DNA of 64,000 nucleotides, from NCBI GenBank assembly GCA_025463135.1, contig JAOAPY010000013.1:230044-294043 (forward strand), read 5' to 3'. Made by a program: the position numbers and the translations under genes. The notes beneath the pieces are model-generated. The model was not told where the DNA came from. It saw only the letters and a program-made list of their open reading frames with translations, and made no database searches. Source of the DNA: Acidobacteriota bacterium (GTDB lineage: Bacteria; Acidobacteriota; Blastocatellia; Pyrinomonadales; Pyrinomonadaceae). Positions 27,936 through 37,537 of this stretch are shown piece by piece (the stretch's first letter is position 1; each line of letters opens with the position of its first letter).

Positions 27936-28850
27936 ATAATCTCTTACTCATACCGAAAACGAAACTGAATAACAATCAAAGCGAGCAAGTCGTGCGCCTT
28001 GGAAGAATCCTGGGGTGATCAAGAAATGAATAAATCTCTTTCAAGAAAAACCGGGGCAATCGACCTCGATGAATTGTCGCGCAAAGACTGGCCTGATAGT
28101 AAGACCACTTGATTCAGTGGCGTTGGACATTCTATTCGCGAAACTCGAAGAAGATGATGCAACAGAAAGAGCTGAAGCCTTGGCCTACTTAAAACACACT
28201 CTGAACGAAACGCGCGCCTCGTTCGGGGCGGAACCAATCTTCCCTTTACCGTAGATCCGAGCAATACGTACCGCTGTAATGCTCTACCGAGAGAATGCTC
28301 TATTGCGTCGGAAATTTGGCAATCACTACTTTTCGAAGTTGAAGCTTCAGCGACGAAAATCCTCAAGGAATTAATGCCAAATTCAATTATGAGATCCGCC
28401 AAGTCGCTACGAATAGCCGGCAGTTCCTACTATTCAAGAATGGTCGAATCGATGCGCTATTCTTGGGGCTGTTTTGAGGGACTTCAGGGACAATCGGGAC
28501 AGCCGGGATAACTGATCTGTGATCGCTAAGCTTTACGATAAAAAGAATTGTTTTGTACACTAGACCTAACACGCAGCGACGCCCGCTTGGCTCAGCAATA
28601 GGCCCAACACTCACAAGTCGTCTGTTTGTCGCATTTACAGCCACTCCAAAAACGCGTTGCGCTCTTTCTGCGGCAAGCAAGAGTTGATTAGGAGTCGCCT
28701 TCCGAAAAGTCTACGTTTGTCCGATTCGAACAGTTCCGAAGAGCGCAGTCGATTCTGAAGGCTTATGAAAATCCTGCATGGTTGCACGCGCTCGGTGCCA
28801 TTGATGTCAAAAATGAGCCGCCCGGCACGGAAACTGCAAATCAGCGAACT
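27936..28850. other. 900-bp region of decayed sequence
   Basis: No intact gene is convincing. From 28026 a plus-strand frame reads MNKSLSRKTGAIDLDELSRK then DWPDS and stops. A +1 shift at about 28105 continues as LDSVALDILFAKLEEDDATE to 28254. This may be a frameshifted small gene, antitoxin-like at its start. The rest up to 28850 shows nothing recognisable. Confidence 0.4.
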
Positions 28851-29199
28851 CTACGCTGGCCGGAAAAGTCTTATCTCTTCCGGTTCACGTATCTTGATGG
28901 GTGTCGAGGAGTCATCCTTGTAAATTTCCAATTCCTTGACTCGCCCGTCAACTACATGTAAAAGGATATGCATCGGCACCCCATCGACGTCTTCCGTCTC
29001 TCCTTCCACTGGAATGCGGAACTTTGAGACCGCGATGGGACCCGCTCCACGATTCGAATTCCAGACTCCCATCCTCATCAATCTGTCTTACAAGCGATTG
29101 ATTGATCTGTTCGATGATCGCGACTCGACCTGGAAAATCTCCTACCAGAAGTCGGTCCACAATTCCCCTTTCGCTGTCGGTGAGCTTTCTAAATTGCAT
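28851..29199 (-). pseudogene. DUF6984-like gene with one frameshift
   Basis: Two overlapping minus-strand frames together form one small protein. The first (ATG 29199) reads MQFRKLTDSERGIVDRLLVG, DFPGRVAIIEQI and DEDGSLEFE. Around 29055-29065 the frame must shift to continue as RGAGPIAVSKFRIPVEGETE, DVDGVPMHILLHVVDGRV and KELEIYKDD, ending at 28851. The combination matches the layout of DUF6984 proteins from memory. A real mutation or a sequencing error could explain the break. Confidence 0.55.
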
Positions 29200-29381
29200 A
29201 AGGGCAATCCCTGTCATTTGGGCCAAGGGTAGGCGGTCCCAAGCCGCCAGCGAGTCCATGTCTTACTACCTCGTACTGTTTGCCTGTTGTCGTGGCACAA
29301 GATTGTCACAAGCGACCCGCTCCAAAAAGGGGTGCGGTCGAGGATATCGCTGACGTTGGCATTCTGCGGATAAATATCTAA

Positions 29382-29576
29382 TCAGCCTAAGTTCCAACGC
29401 TTGACCGCTTCAGATACCAAACCGATGAAGCAAACGAGGAGGAAAACGAATGCCGCCGCAATTAAGGACGCAGAGAGGTTCTTCTTAAGAACTAACCAGT
29501 TCAAGATAAATGAGCCGATAAATATACCCAAGGGCAAGTACAGTACAACGTAGCGGAAACGTATGCCATCGTTCAT
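29382..29576 (-). CDS. Small membrane protein, unknown
   Basis: A 64-residue protein from ATG 29576 with two hydrophobic helices (YVVLYLPLGIFIGSFILNWL and SASLIAAAFVFLLVCFIGLV) and a short charged end. No family is recognised. It lies just downstream of an RHS remnant in the same orientation, a place where small immunity proteins of RHS toxins are often found; that is context only. Confidence 0.45.
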   Translation of the reverse strand: MNDGIRFRYVVLYLPLGIFIGSFILNWLVLKKNLSASLIAAAFVFLLVCFIGLVSEAVKRWNLG

Positions 29577-29586
29577 ATACCCGGCC

Positions 29587-29901
29587 TCACCAGTCCATAC
29601 TCCTGTGCCTATCAACCGAATCGCTTAGGCAGTCCGATTCTCGGTTATTTAATCCAATTGAGAGGGCCTCGATAGGATGACCCCAGGTATCGGTGCCGAC
29701 AAAGGCCCGCGCCTCGCTGCCCGCGTAGGCCACGCTCAAAGGACTCACGCGATCATAATCGTACGCACGATCAAGCGTCGCATCGCGCCCGCCTGCCCCC
29801 TTCGTGATGTTGCTCGCGAAGTTCATGCGGCCCGAGTTCTCATTGAAATTATTGTAGGCATAGTTGTAGCCCAGTACACCTGGCACCTTCCATTGCGACA
29901 A
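29587..29901 (-). pseudogene. RHS/YD-repeat remnant
   Basis: The frame reads YNYAYNNFNENSGRMNFASN, ITKGAGGRDATLDRAYDYD, RVSPLSVAYAGSEARAF and DTWG. These are the N.GR...YDYD.VGRL..AYSGSEAR pattern of RHS repeats, but only about 80 residues survive. It lies 130 bp from the lipoprotein gene of the intact RHS operon and probably came from a second RHS copy. Confidence 0.6.
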
Positions 29902-30027
29902 GCGTTGCCGGTTGTCAACTGAAACTGATCATTCGTCTGGAGTTAAGTTGACCATGCCCTCGAGACAGCTGAGATCTAGGATGATTGGGTTCATCGGGAA
30001 AAGCGATCACCCTTAATTAACATCTCT

Positions 30028-30417
30028 CTACCATTCTTTGTACAGCGTGCCTTGGGTTGATCGATCTTTGGAAGCGCTGTGGACGTTTTGTATGCCAACT
30101 TTGCAACCTTGAACCTTGGAGCAGTCATTCAAGACCACTATCCAATCGCTTTTTGCAGTAAATGGATCTCTCGGAAGCTCACTCATATATCCCGCTTTGA
30201 CAATATCGTCCAGCGTCCTGGGCGGCGCTCCTTGATCTTCCCTATAAACTTTTATCCCTTCGCGTAATTGGGCGAGGGCTATTCGCAACTCATGCTCTCG
30301 TGCTCTCAGATTCTCTTCACGATATCCCCTTTCCGCCAAACTGCAGGAAGCAAGAGAAGACGCTAAGAGAACCTGCGTTAGGCCTATTGCAAACCACCGG
30401 TACTTGCCACAAGTCAT
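30028..30417 (-). CDS. Lipoprotein with pseudopilin (GspG)-like domain
   Basis: A 129-residue protein. LTQVLLASSLASCSLAERGY is a lipobox-like signal. The following part (REHELRIALAQLREGIKVYR, EDQGAPPRTLDDIVKAGYMS, ELPRDPFTAKSDWIVV) matches the C-terminal half of type II secretion pseudopilins, where the region after the helix binds calcium. The usual prepilin N-terminal helix is replaced by a lipoprotein signal. It lies 9 bp after the membrane protein gene in the RHS operon. The role is unknown. Confidence 0.65.
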   Translation of the reverse strand: MTCGKYRWFAIGLTQVLLASSLASCSLAERGYREENLRAREHELRIALAQLREGIKVYREDQGAPPRTLDDIVKAGYMSELPRDPFTAKSDWIVVLNDCSKVQGCKVGIQNVHSASKDRSTQGTLYKEW

Positions 30418-30426
30418 TCCGCTCCC

Positions 30427-30804
30427 CTATGAGTCCATTTCGTGCTGTTTCGGATTGGCCCGTGAGCTGCGCTTGAACAATAAACAGACAAACGCGGTAT
30501 ACACCAACAACCCAATGAAAGGTGCAAACCAGTACTCAACGCCGTTTGAAATTAGAGACGGAAACTTAAAAATTGATAGGTATGCTCCAATCACCAACAT
30601 CCATCCACCGCGTAGCCAGGCTAAATAGCTTTGAGGTGGGCGAGGAGGTATGCAGTAGACGACGAGCACTCCGACCATGCCGGACACCAACCAAGCCTCG
30701 TCAGAGCCAAGCAAATGGAACATCCCGACGCCGTGTGAGACTCCCATCAACACGAGAACAAACACAAGTCCGCGTAACATAACAGGTAACGCCTCTTCCA
30801 ACAC
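30427..30804 (-). CDS. Membrane protein coupled to the RHS gene
   Basis: A 125-residue protein with about four membrane helices (MLRGLVFVLVLMGVSHGVGM, DEAWLVSGMVGVLVVYCIPP, GGWMLVIGAYLSIF, FAPFIGLLVYTAFVCLLF). The GTG start shares a base with the RHS stop (TAGTG), which suggests translational coupling. ATG at 30780 is an alternative start. No family is recognised. Tight linkage to a secreted polymorphic-toxin-like gene makes a partner or immunity role possible. Confidence 0.6.
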   Translation of the reverse strand: MLEEALPVMLRGLVFVLVLMGVSHGVGMFHLLGSDEAWLVSGMVGVLVVYCIPPRPPQSYLAWLRGGWMLVIGAYLSIFKFPSLISNGVEYWFAPFIGLLVYTAFVCLLFKRSSRANPKQHEMDS

Positions 30805-33800
30805 TATCTTTGTCTATAAACTGAGCGACAGTTAGCCTGAGCGCGAGCAAATGCGCGGTCATTCCCGAGAGTTTGTCCAAGACCGTATGAGCTTACCATC
30901 ATAAGTGTTAAGCCAAAACCGCTTCCAGAGGCCGAAATAGATCTCAGAGCCGTCTGCCCAGCTAACCGTGCTAATAGTCCAGCTGTTATGTTACCACCTA
31001 TCGATGGAATACCGATGATTGCATCTCTCGCCCATTCATTGATTCCATTTTGAACCCTACGATGGTTAGCAGTGGCTTCGTCAAGACAATCCTTTAGGTG
31101 CGTTGCCATCCATGCATTGAGATCTCTCTTAGCGTCACTAGGATCCTTCGGCACGGGGTTCTGCGGTTGGCGACCTCCACCGCCAGGCCGTCCGCCCCCG
31201 CCAGCCCCGATGCCGCCTCCCGGACCTCTCCCGACCGGGGAAAATGGGTGGCTACCGTCAAATCCCCCATAATCCCCAGTCTTAAGGAAGCAATCTCTAT
31301 GGTGGGTGAGTGTCGCCCAACCCCCGGTGTTGATAAACGTGTCATATTCGATGCAGAACAACCCCGTTGGGTCGATCAAGTTCACCGGATCATTCCCAGT
31401 ATAGCTGTACCGATTGAAGCTTTGCGGATTATCGGGTGTCATACTACCAAGGTAAGGATCGGGCGAGGTCCAACGACCTGACAAGCTTTCGTACTTTCTA
31501 AACCAGGTGTGATCGAGACCGGTGGTATCGTCGCGTTCGGTCGTCGCGAACTTCCGACGGTTCTTGTCTGTTGCGCCATAGAATTGGCCGTTGGAACGCA
31601 TGCCCGTCCCGGAACCGATCTCTTCACCAAAAGGTAGATAGTCGTGCCTTGCGACGATTGTGCTAGAGCTTCCGTTGTTGTTCATCACCGCTCGCGTCGA
31701 GCCTTGCAGATCCTGCAGCACGTAGTTGACCGCTCCGGCCCCAGTCGCTGGCGTGCCATAGGCCTCGACTTCCACAATGCGGCTGTAGACATGGTCGGCG
31801 CAGTCGTTGACCAACACTCTGACCTTGCTGGTGGTGATGCTGGAAAATGAGAATTGGCGCCAGACCTTGTTGTTGCCAGTCACACTACCGCCCGGCACCG
31901 TCAGCCAACTCGAACCGTTCCAGTACTGGACATCGAACGCCGTAATACCCCAGGTACTAAACGTCTGCGTCAGGGTCGGCTCAACCGGATTCAGGTTGTC
32001 GTCCTGCTGCGTGACCACATCAATCTCGTCGAGGGTCTTGCTGCCGTTGAAGTCCACCTCAATCCAATCAGGAAAGGTGTACTGGTTGTTGTCGACCCAG
32101 ATCGCGCCGTTAAGTGCTCTGCGCAAGCCATCGTTGACGTAACTCGGCAGATAAGTGCCGTAATTTGGATTGGAGAAATAGGAAGAAGCCGAGGCCACAC
32201 CGCCATTGGCGGCCAGAGCAACATTGCTCCGGGTGTTGAACTCTTGTGTCGCGAGAAGCTGCCCGCCGCGATAGATGTTCTCTCTTTCCAGCGTGCTCCC
32301 GAGATAGTCGGCAATGTCCTGCCCAAAGATGTCATAGACCATTGAACGGGTGACGCTGTTGGCGGTCGTCTGCACCCGTTGACCGGCGCAGTCGTACACG
32401 GCGGTTTGACTCACCCCGATGCCGCTGGCCGAAGTCTGCCGACTGTTCCCGTCGTAGCCGTAGCTCAAGCCGCGAAACTTGCCGTCGTTGGTGACGTTGC
32501 CAGGGCCGTTGGTGACGTTGTTGTCGTAAGTGACTGGCGTTCCGCCGGTTGAGATGAACCGGTTGGTCGCCTGATTGATGTCGCTTGGCTGCAGCGTCAC
32601 GTAATTGAGGTTGACGTTGTTCTGATACTGAAAGCGATTGCCGAAGCGATCGTAATCGTAATGCGCCTTGTAAATCTGCGCGGCGTTGTCGCCGCGATAC
32701 TCCGCCGCATCAGTCAGCCGCGCAAGTGGATCGTAACTGAAGCGCTGGTCCCATTGCTTCGTGTTACTTATGTAGCCGTCGATGCGCCCGATCTGCCCGT
32801 TGTTCTTCGTTGTATCCACGCTGCCGTCGGTCTGGTTCACCTGCCCGTAAGAATAGTTGTAGCGCTGCTGCTCGCTGCCACCCAGCGAGAGCGCAATCTT
32901 ATTGGGCTGGAACGCGTTGTTATAAGTCATTGAGTGTATGGCGGTGTTGCCAAAGTTTTCTGACAACAAGCCACCGTGCGGCGCGTATGAGAACGTGTTC
33001 GCATAAGTCACGTTGTTGTTGTCGCTGAAGCTGGCTAGTCTTCCCGCCTCGTCGTAAGCATAGTTCATTGTGCGTAACGATGGGTAGGTTTCGCTCAACA
33101 ATTCACCCGCAAGATTGTATGTGTAACCCATCGAGTAGGTAGTTGCTCCCACCTTCTGCCGGTGAGCCGCCACATGGCCCAGCAGATCGTAATCATACTC
33201 CGTCGCAGTCGAAGGCGCGGCACCGAGCGCCGCTGTGCTCATGGTCGTTAAACGCCCGGCATTGAGGTATGGACTGCGCGCCTGGTCGTAGATATAGGCG
33301 AGCGCGGGTGTCGTGCCATCGCTATAGGTGACTGTCGAAACGCGATTCAGGCCATCGTAATTGAACGTCGTATGAATTGACCGGGCATCCCCGGCATCGA
33401 TGATCTTTCCCTGCGAGTTATAAGTATAGCTGCGAGACCAGGAATTGTTTCCCGTCAAGGAGTCAGTAGCAGTGTAGGGCGCGCCCTGCTCCACTTGCCT
33501 TTCGTACTTCAGCCGGCCAATTGAGTCAAATTTGAAATAGCGGTTCTGCGTAACCGAATTGGGAATGGCTTGGGTTACCTGAGCGAGATTATCAAGCACG
33601 TCAAACTTGTAATTCGTGTGGTAACCTGCCGTCACTTCCGAAAAACCGGGAAACGTTACTGCCTCAGTGGCGGAATCAGCAGCAGTCACTTCCCAAACAT
33701 CCGTTACTTGTCCTAGTTCGTTGGTCTGGCTGAGGCGCTCTTTACCCGCAGAATCTTTTACCAGCGTGCGATTGCCACTGTAGCTGGTACTGAAGGTTGC

Positions 33801-36800
33801 GATGGTGGGACTCGCAGGGTTGTCGCCACTCGGCATCGTTGTCTGCGTTAAGCGACCCAGATTGTCGAAAGTACTCGTGGTCCACAAACCGCCGGGATTG
33901 ATGGGGGACCAACCATAACCACCAGTATGGTAGGGGTTGCCAAAGCGATAGGCACGGCCCATTACATCGTACTCAATGGCTTGCGCTGACCACTTTGACG
34001 CCGAGAGTTGCGGCTGGTAAGCGTAATTATCAAAGGTTTGCGTCACCGCGCCGCGCCCGTCGTAGAACTTGTAGCTATATACATAACGCGTTGCGTCAAG
34101 CTGAGTGGCAGTCTCGGTAAAGTAGTGTAACCCGTTGGTTAGCCCGTTACCTTGCAAGTATTCGGAATAGTAATAGTAAGTCGTACTGCCGTCAGGACGC
34201 AGCACAGACGAAATCCGCAATGAGTCGACAGTGAAAGAGTTTGCGGTAGTTTGATTGTTTTCGTCGGTAGTGGAAGTTACCAACCCGGAGTTGAAGTCGT
34301 AGGTGGCACTGTTCGTCAGCGTTGGACCAGACCCGCTCGTGACCGCTGTCTGGTAGGCATAATAATTCCCGCTCGAGTACGAGAAAGTCTTTAGCTGGCA
34401 GCAATCAGCGGTCGCGCTGGTTACATTTCCGGCGGTGTCGTAGTTTGTTGAATGGCTGATTGGCCCCGATGGCGAATTCGGATCTGACGTGTCAGCGTAT
34501 TGAGTAACCGTGGTCAAATCACCGCGAACAATGGAACTCGGATCGGTGTATTGGATAATCCCGGAAAGCGCATTGAGATTCAGATGTGCTGGCTCGTCGT
34601 AGCTATAGGCAGTCTGCGAAGCCAATATGTTCCTGACAACATCCCAAACCTTGACGCTGGCGGGTAGATTGACCAGTCCCCGATTCCAGTAAGAAGCTTG
34701 GTTTAGATAAGTTGTTTCCGTACGACGCAACTCAGGTCCCAGGGTGCCTGCTGGCGCGAAACCGTATTCATGCACCTTCCAGACGTTATTGTACGGACTG
34801 CCGGAATCGTACTCATAGACGATCGTTCTCGTCTTTTTCGGATCACCCGCAGGCGCATCATTGCTAATCTGCACCTGGTGCAGTCTCATTACGCTACCAG
34901 TGCCCAGTTCCCAACTATTGACAGTATCGGAGAGCACATTGGTTCCCTGCTTGATGGCAATCTCAGAAATCAAGCCGTCATCCTCCTGGCCCGGATCTAC
35001 CACGGTGTGCGTCTCGGTGACCGTATTGTCTGGCGGAGGCGCCGTCACGATCGAGATGCCAGTCTCCGGATTCGCAGAAAAGGTGTAGACAGGTTGCGCC
35101 GAAACTCGACCTGCCCAGTCATCTGTCCGCGTTGTGTATGTCGGCGCATCCGAAAGATTGCTTGGCGTCGTCGGATAGCTATAGGTGGTCAGCGCGGCCT
35201 GTGTGCCTTCGGAATTAACGGCCCCCGCCTGCGTATAATCATTAGCAGCGGTGTTAATGGTCATGCCCTGGACCTTCGCGATCTGGTAGATCATGCCGTA
35301 GGCAGAATAGTCATAACGGTAACCAATGTGGGCATCGTTGGTTTCAACGCTGTTCGCCAGATAGATGTACTTTATGACGTGCGCCGTTCCATTCAGAGGC
35401 GCATTGACACTTGTTCCTGACTGGAAGAGCCCCGACTGATTCAGGCCCGTGACGTCTTGGTAATAAAAGCGGATCACGGGTCGGTCAGCCTGGCCGGTCA
35501 ATCCAGGAGCGGTGATGGCAACGAGATCGTTCCCCACATACTTGAAATTCACATAGCGTCCCATTGTGTCCTGAATCGAGGAGATGCGCGGTCCGCTCCC
35601 GCCGACATAACTGATTAGTATTTGATTCCCATTGCGATCGGTGATTTGGATTGGATAGTAAATTAGAGTTTGAGAATTCTGCGCGCCGAACAGAACCTGT
35701 GTGCCGTCCGCGTAGGTCGCTGTCGTCGGAGTCGGTGGTGTGCCGGCGTTTGCGATTAGGTGAATAGAGGTACCATCCGCCGAGTCATATGTATAGGTCT
35801 GAGTACCCGGGTATGCAGAAGGATCAAGCAACTGGTGGCGTGTACCATCAGAATCAGCTAACTCCCAACTTCTGCTGACTGTACCCTGCCATCTCAGGTG
35901 CCCGTAGCCAAGCGTGAAGCCGGGTGCAGGCCATCCTTGATCTACGTCATAGCTTATAGTGGTGTGAAGATAGTCCGCTCTGTTCCAAATGCGGCTGTTG
36001 TAGAAGGCTGACAAATCGATATTCAGACCACGGCCAGGTAGATTCACAATCGGCACGCTGAAGCTGAAGTTTGAACTGCCCGGTGCTTCAGTACCTTCGG
36101 TTGCGGCGGCGCGGCTTTGCGCACCCGGTGTGGTCTTGTTCGGCGGTGTGCCAACAGAATTTCGCGCGCTGTAAAACGCGTCCGGGTCTCGGCCTTGTCC
36201 TTGCGGCGTGCCACTGGCAGTCAAGGTTCGACGATGGGCGTACTGTCGGAAGCGCCTAATTGACTCTGCGCTTCCGGAAGATGTCTTAGAGACATGAGCG
36301 GCGTCGGCGTTCGGCGCTGTTCTTCTTGCACGATTTGTCTTGATTTCCTTGCCGGTTTCAGTTGCCTCGGCGGGGCTGGCTATCGGGGGCCCAACCGTGA
36401 TCTTGACCTTCTCGTTTTTAGCTCCTGCCGTTGCTGTAATATGTGCGACACCGGGAACGCCGGCAACAGCCTCACCTTTCCTCGATATCGTAACGACCTG
36501 AGGATCAGTTGATTCCCAGTCGGCAGCGAGGCCGTGAATGGCGCTGCCCTCAACATCAAAGGGTATGGCCGCGAACAACATGTGTTGGCCTGACCGTAGT
36601 TCGACATTGTCCTTCGTATTGAGCTCCAACCTCGATACCTTCCCTTCGCGCTCCACTTTAGTGTGAGCCCTTCGGGGCGAAGCGCTCGTTGAGCTTGGCG
36701 GTGCTTCCGGCATACCTCGATTCTGACTGTTGGGATTCTCCTGATTGCCCTTCAGCGCGGCAACGAATCCCTCCAATCTCAGCCGAGTCGACTGGGCCGT

Positions 36801-36944
36801 GTTCATCAGTTTTTCAGCGATGTCCTTCGCCGCGGCGGAGGCAAGAGTGGGCGGCGCTAGCAATAGTGTCATAAGCGCGATGAGTAGCAGCGCGATGAGT
36901 TGTCGGAAAGAGCTAGCGTTGTGTGCACAAGAGGAAAATGCCAT
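30804..36944 (-). CDS. Giant secreted RHS/YD-repeat protein with Big-like and discoidin domains
   Basis: A 2046-residue protein. The signal peptide (LIALLLIALMTLLLAPPTLA) is followed by a Big_2-like domain near residues 100-200 (WESTDPQVVTISRKGEAVAG). Many YD repeats such as YDVDQGWPAPGFTLGYGHLR and YDPLARLTDAAEYRG follow. Near 1560-1700 lies an F5/8-type (discoidin) carbohydrate-binding insert (WIEVDFNGSKTLDEIDVVTQ, RIVEVEAYG). The RHS core ends with GRWTSPDPYLGSM and PVNLIDPTGLF. The last 183 residues are unrelated: a glycine-rich linker and a hydrophobic tip. The start at 36944 has a strong AAAGGAG. Such proteins act as surface-exposed shells delivering C-terminal effectors; activity here is unknown. 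Confidence 0.9.
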   Translation of the reverse strand: MAFSSCAHNASSFRQLIALLLIALMTLLLAPPTLASAAAKDIAEKLMNTAQSTRLRLEGFVAALKGNQENPNSQNRGMPEAPPSSTSASPRRAHTKVEREGKVSRLELNTKDNVELRSGQHMLFAAIPFDVEGSAIHGLAADWESTDPQVVTISRKGEAVAGVPGVAHITATAGAKNEKVKITVGPPIASPAEATETGKEIKTNRARRTAPNADAAHVSKTSSGSAESIRRFRQYAHRRTLTASGTPQGQGRDPDAFYSARNSVGTPPNKTTPGAQSRAAATEGTEAPGSSNFSFSVPIVNLPGRGLNIDLSAFYNSRIWNRADYLHTTISYDVDQGWPAPGFTLGYGHLRWQGTVSRSWELADSDGTRHQLLDPSAYPGTQTYTYDSADGTSIHLIANAGTPPTPTTATYADGTQVLFGAQNSQTLIYYPIQITDRNGNQILISYVGGSGPRISSIQDTMGRYVNFKYVGNDLVAITAPGLTGQADRPVIRFYYQDVTGLNQSGLFQSGTSVNAPLNGTAHVIKYIYLANSVETNDAHIGYRYDYSAYGMIYQIAKVQGMTINTAANDYTQAGAVNSEGTQAALTTYSYPTTPSNLSDAPTYTTRTDDWAGRVSAQPVYTFSANPETGISIVTAPPPDNTVTETHTVVDPGQEDDGLISEIAIKQGTNVLSDTVNSWELGTGSVMRLHQVQISNDAPAGDPKKTRTIVYEYDSGSPYNNVWKVHEYGFAPAGTLGPELRRTETTYLNQASYWNRGLVNLPASVKVWDVVRNILASQTAYSYDEPAHLNLNALSGIIQYTDPSSIVRGDLTTVTQYADTSDPNSPSGPISHSTNYDTAGNVTSATADCCQLKTFSYSSGNYYAYQTAVTSGSGPTLTNSATYDFNSGLVTSTTDENNQTTANSFTVDSLRISSVLRPDGSTTYYYYSEYLQGNGLTNGLHYFTETATQLDATRYVYSYKFYDGRGAVTQTFDNYAYQPQLSASKWSAQAIEYDVMGRAYRFGNPYHTGGYGWSPINPGGLWTTSTFDNLGRLTQTTMPSGDNPASPTIATFSTSYSGNRTLVKDSAGKERLSQTNELGQVTDVWEVTAADSATEAVTFPGFSEVTAGYHTNYKFDVLDNLAQVTQAIPNSVTQNRYFKFDSIGRLKYERQVEQGAPYTATDSLTGNNSWSRSYTYNSQGKIIDAGDARSIHTTFNYDGLNRVSTVTYSDGTTPALAYIYDQARSPYLNAGRLTTMSTAALGAAPSTATEYDYDLLGHVAAHRQKVGATTYSMGYTYNLAGELLSETYPSLRTMNYAYDEAGRLASFSDNNNVTYANTFSYAPHGGLLSENFGNTAIHSMTYNNAFQPNKIALSLGGSEQQRYNYSYGQVNQTDGSVDTTKNNGQIGRIDGYISNTKQWDQRFSYDPLARLTDAAEYRGDNAAQIYKAHYDYDRFGNRFQYQNNVNLNYVTLQPSDINQATNRFISTGGTPVTYDNNVTNGPGNVTNDGKFRGLSYGYDGNSRQTSASGIGVSQTAVYDCAGQRVQTTANSVTRSMVYDIFGQDIADYLGSTLERENIYRGGQLLATQEFNTRSNVALAANGGVASASSYFSNPNYGTYLPSYVNDGLRRALNGAIWVDNNQYTFPDWIEVDFNGSKTLDEIDVVTQQDDNLNPVEPTLTQTFSTWGITAFDVQYWNGSSWLTVPGGSVTGNNKVWRQFSFSSITTSKVRVLVNDCADHVYSRIVEVEAYGTPATGAGAVNYVLQDLQGSTRAVMNNNGSSSTIVARHDYLPFGEEIGSGTGMRSNGQFYGATDKNRRKFATTERDDTTGLDHTWFRKYESLSGRWTSPDPYLGSMTPDNPQSFNRYSYTGNDPVNLIDPTGLFCIEYDTFINTGGWATLTHHRDCFLKTGDYGGFDGSHPFSPVGRGPGGGIGAGGGGRPGGGGRQPQNPVPKDPSDAKRDLNAWMATHLKDCLDEATANHRRVQNGINEWARDAIIGIPSIGGNITAGLLARLAGQTALRSISASGSGFGLTLMMVSSYGLGQTLGNDRAFARAQANCRSVYRQR

Positions 36945-36976
36945 GGTGAGAACTCCTTTATCAGATTGAGCGTCCT

Positions 36977-36992
36977 GCCCGAGTCACGCCAA
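36977..36992 (-). promoter_or_regulatory. Candidate sigma-54 (-24/-12) promoter of the RHS operon
   Basis: On the minus strand TTGGCGTGACTCGGGC matches the sigma-54 consensus at TTGGC (-24) and GC (-12), with exactly 10 bases between GG and GC. It lies 32 bp upstream of the RHS start, giving a leader of about 20 nt including AAAGGAG. The -12 box has GGGC instead of TTGC, so it would be weak. Confidence 0.4.
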
Positions 36993-37537
36993 AAGAAGTG
37001 CCTGCTCAAAGCACCTTTTGCGAGAAGTCGGCAGAACTAATGTTTAACTGCACGGTTCAGACTGGCAGCCGAGCTTTGCTCTTCCAAGTCGATCATTTGA
37101 TAATCGCAGGAGAATGGCATCGCTTGCTGGAAAATTTTCATTACCTGTCCCCGGATGTAAACTAGTCCTCGAAAGCGCGGCCACGGGCTTTCGCGCTTTG
37201 CTCAAAGTTCGGTTGACATCTGACGAGTAGTCGAATCGAAGGCTAGCAATACAGGGGACCGGCACGAGGGCTGGCTCGTGCCGGTCCGAGTGCGCCACGT
37301 TGTCCTCGCGATTCGCGTGGCGTCCTCGCGGCACCATTTCGTCCCACCGCTACGAATGTGCCCGCGCAAGAGATGCATGGCCCCCAACCAATGCATCTCA
37401 AGTCAATTAAAGTCATAGGCACTTTGCCTTCTCTTCTTCCTTGTGCCTTTCTCTCGCATGTCGAGGCTAATCGTGCTGTCAGGCGCTGCAAGCTACCGCA
37501 GTAAAGCGCATGCTCGCGAGTGTGTTCATTCAGAGGC
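36993..37537. other. Intergenic region with several strong hairpins
   Basis: Between the regulator and RHS genes, both on minus. Perfect stems: AAAGCGCG/CGCGCTTT (37172-37199), GGACCGGCACGAG/CTCGTGCCGGTCC (37256-37268 and 37275-37287, loop of 6), and GAGATGCAT/ATGCATCTC (37370-37378 and 37391-37399). None is followed by a T-tract. No coding frame here is convincing. Confidence 0.65.
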
